This document shows, one piece after another, positions 63,379-64,000 of a stretch of DNA of 64,000 nt. This DNA comes from Schizophyllum amplum (lineage: Eukaryota; Basidiomycota; Agaricomycetes; Agaricales; Schizophyllaceae): the NCBI GenBank assembly GCA_007026445.1, contig VDMD01000004.1:1178001-1242000 (forward strand). The letters are read 5' to 3'. Positions within the stretch are counted from its first letter, which is position 1. Each line of letters begins with the position of its first letter. The notes beneath the pieces are model-generated. The model did no database searches, was not told the origin of the DNA, and saw only the letters and a list, made by a program, of their open reading frames with translations. Made by a program: the position numbers and the translations under genes.

Positions 63379-63778
63379 GTTCGAGGGTGCTGCAGAGGGA
63401 GTGCTAGTCGTGTTCCAGGCAGCGTAGTACGACTATATAAGGACGCTGTTCAGGCTGTGCAACGGAGGAAATTCTGGGGACCGAACGGAGACCGTGTCGT
63501 TGGAGGAGCGGGTATGCCTGCGACGCAATGGAATGAAGGACGGCGAACATTAATATGCCGTGAGTAGAAAGTCTCATCCAGCGGTGGAGAGATCTCGGCC
63601 CAGTGGACTCGGCGAAGAGGAAGTGGTGCGACGCCGGGGCGGCGGGGCGGCGGCAGGTGTCTGGAGAAATGGCAGATCGCCATCGACCGCACATCGGTTT
63701 CAGTAAACCCAATCTTACCAGGAGCTGGGCAAGCGCGTTCAAATCGTAGTAAAGAGCGAACAATCGGTGCGTCGGGCT
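63379..63778. other. Intergenic with a TATA-like CTATATAAGG
   Basis: CTATATAAGG at about 63432 is the only recognisable motif. On the plus strand it faces no supported gene, and the unknown gene to its left is on the minus strand. No gene is seen. Confidence 0.35.
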
Positions 63779-63915
63779 CTAGAGCAAGAGCGCCTCGGTC
63801 TCGGGGGTGCGCAGAGAAGATTCAAATTCCGCGCTTGATTGAGGAATCTTGTTCGACTTCCGCATGAGATCCAGTATGAACATGCAGAAGCTGAGCTCCT
63901 GGCTTTCATTCTTCT
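63779..63915 (-). CDS. Last exon of a gene entering from the right edge, unknown product
   Basis: On the minus strand the frame KNESQELSFCMFILDLMRKS, NKIPQSSAEFESSLRTPETE, ALLL stops at TAG 63781-63779. It follows a plausible acceptor (tctccgaag|AGAAG, boundary 63915/63916). The sequence is amphipathic and coding-like but too short to name. The upstream exon would begin left of base 64000 on this strand or beyond the window. Confidence 0.5.
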
Positions 63916-64000
63916 CTTCGGAGATTTATCCAGACCGCAAAGGCGCTGCGACGGGATGCCACAGCGGGCCCGGCGGAGGGTGGCGTTAACTTGTTGAGAA

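Overview
The window is nuclear DNA of a filamentous basidiomycete, most likely an Agaricomycete. The evidence is split genes with many introns of about 45-60 nt, short gene spacing, and fungal families such as ISC1, SSH4/EAR1 and a two-membrane DUF202 protein, alongside families lost from budding yeast (DCAF11, WBP11, SPF30, complex I ESSS subunit). No species is claimed. About 31 protein genes, one tRNA, one MITE-like element and two paired non-coding-looking loci can be supported. Exon joins were made by hand from GT-AG (and three GC-AG) boundaries and reading frame.

1-24 kb: C-terminus of SYO1 (ribosomal protein import); head-to-head WD40 genes TBL1/SIF2 (histone deacetylase co-repressor) and DCAF11 (CUL4 substrate receptor); a ricin-B/beta-trefoil-like protein; an agmatinase-like ureohydrolase with a signal peptide; eEF2; methionine aminopeptidase 2; an HSL-type alpha/beta hydrolase with a long disordered tail and an abutting uORF; WBP11 (splicing) divergent from RNF10/MAG2; ISC1 divergent from NXT1 with only 66 bp between start codons.

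24-41 kb: STM1/SERBP1-type ribosome factor, LSM1, an intron-containing tRNA-Ser(UGA) with a decayed partial copy beside it, a 415 bp MITE-like element, SNF4 (AMPK gamma) divergent from SSH4 (Rsp5 adaptor), a single-pass membrane protein, cytosolic aspartyl-tRNA synthetase, mitochondrial aspartate aminotransferase, and a large Ser/Pro-rich protein of unknown role.

41-49.5 kb is the least ordinary part. Two paralogous WD40-like genes (A on +, B on -) are associated with two homologous TATA-driven loci, each about 1 kb long, that have no conserved ORF. Both WD40 genes and both TATA loci carry a CRE-like element built around ACGCGTGACGT. The A gene has a one-base frameshift in a G run. A small TATA-box gene of unknown function lies between the pair.

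49.6-57 kb is an organelle-biogenesis neighbourhood: DUF202 membrane protein, OXA1, PEX14, mitochondrial EF-Tu, glycine cleavage H protein and complex I ESSS/NDUFB11. It is followed by NAA40 (histone N-acetyltransferase, in tiny exons), RIO2 kinase, SPF30 (Tudor splicing factor), an unassigned 1.5 kb stretch, a conserved unknown coiled-coil protein, and the 3' end of another gene cut by the window edge. Genes for translation and ribosome work (SYO1, eEF2, MAP2, STM1, DPS1, TUF1, RIO2) recur across the window, but they are interspersed with unrelated genes, so no operon-like logic is implied.
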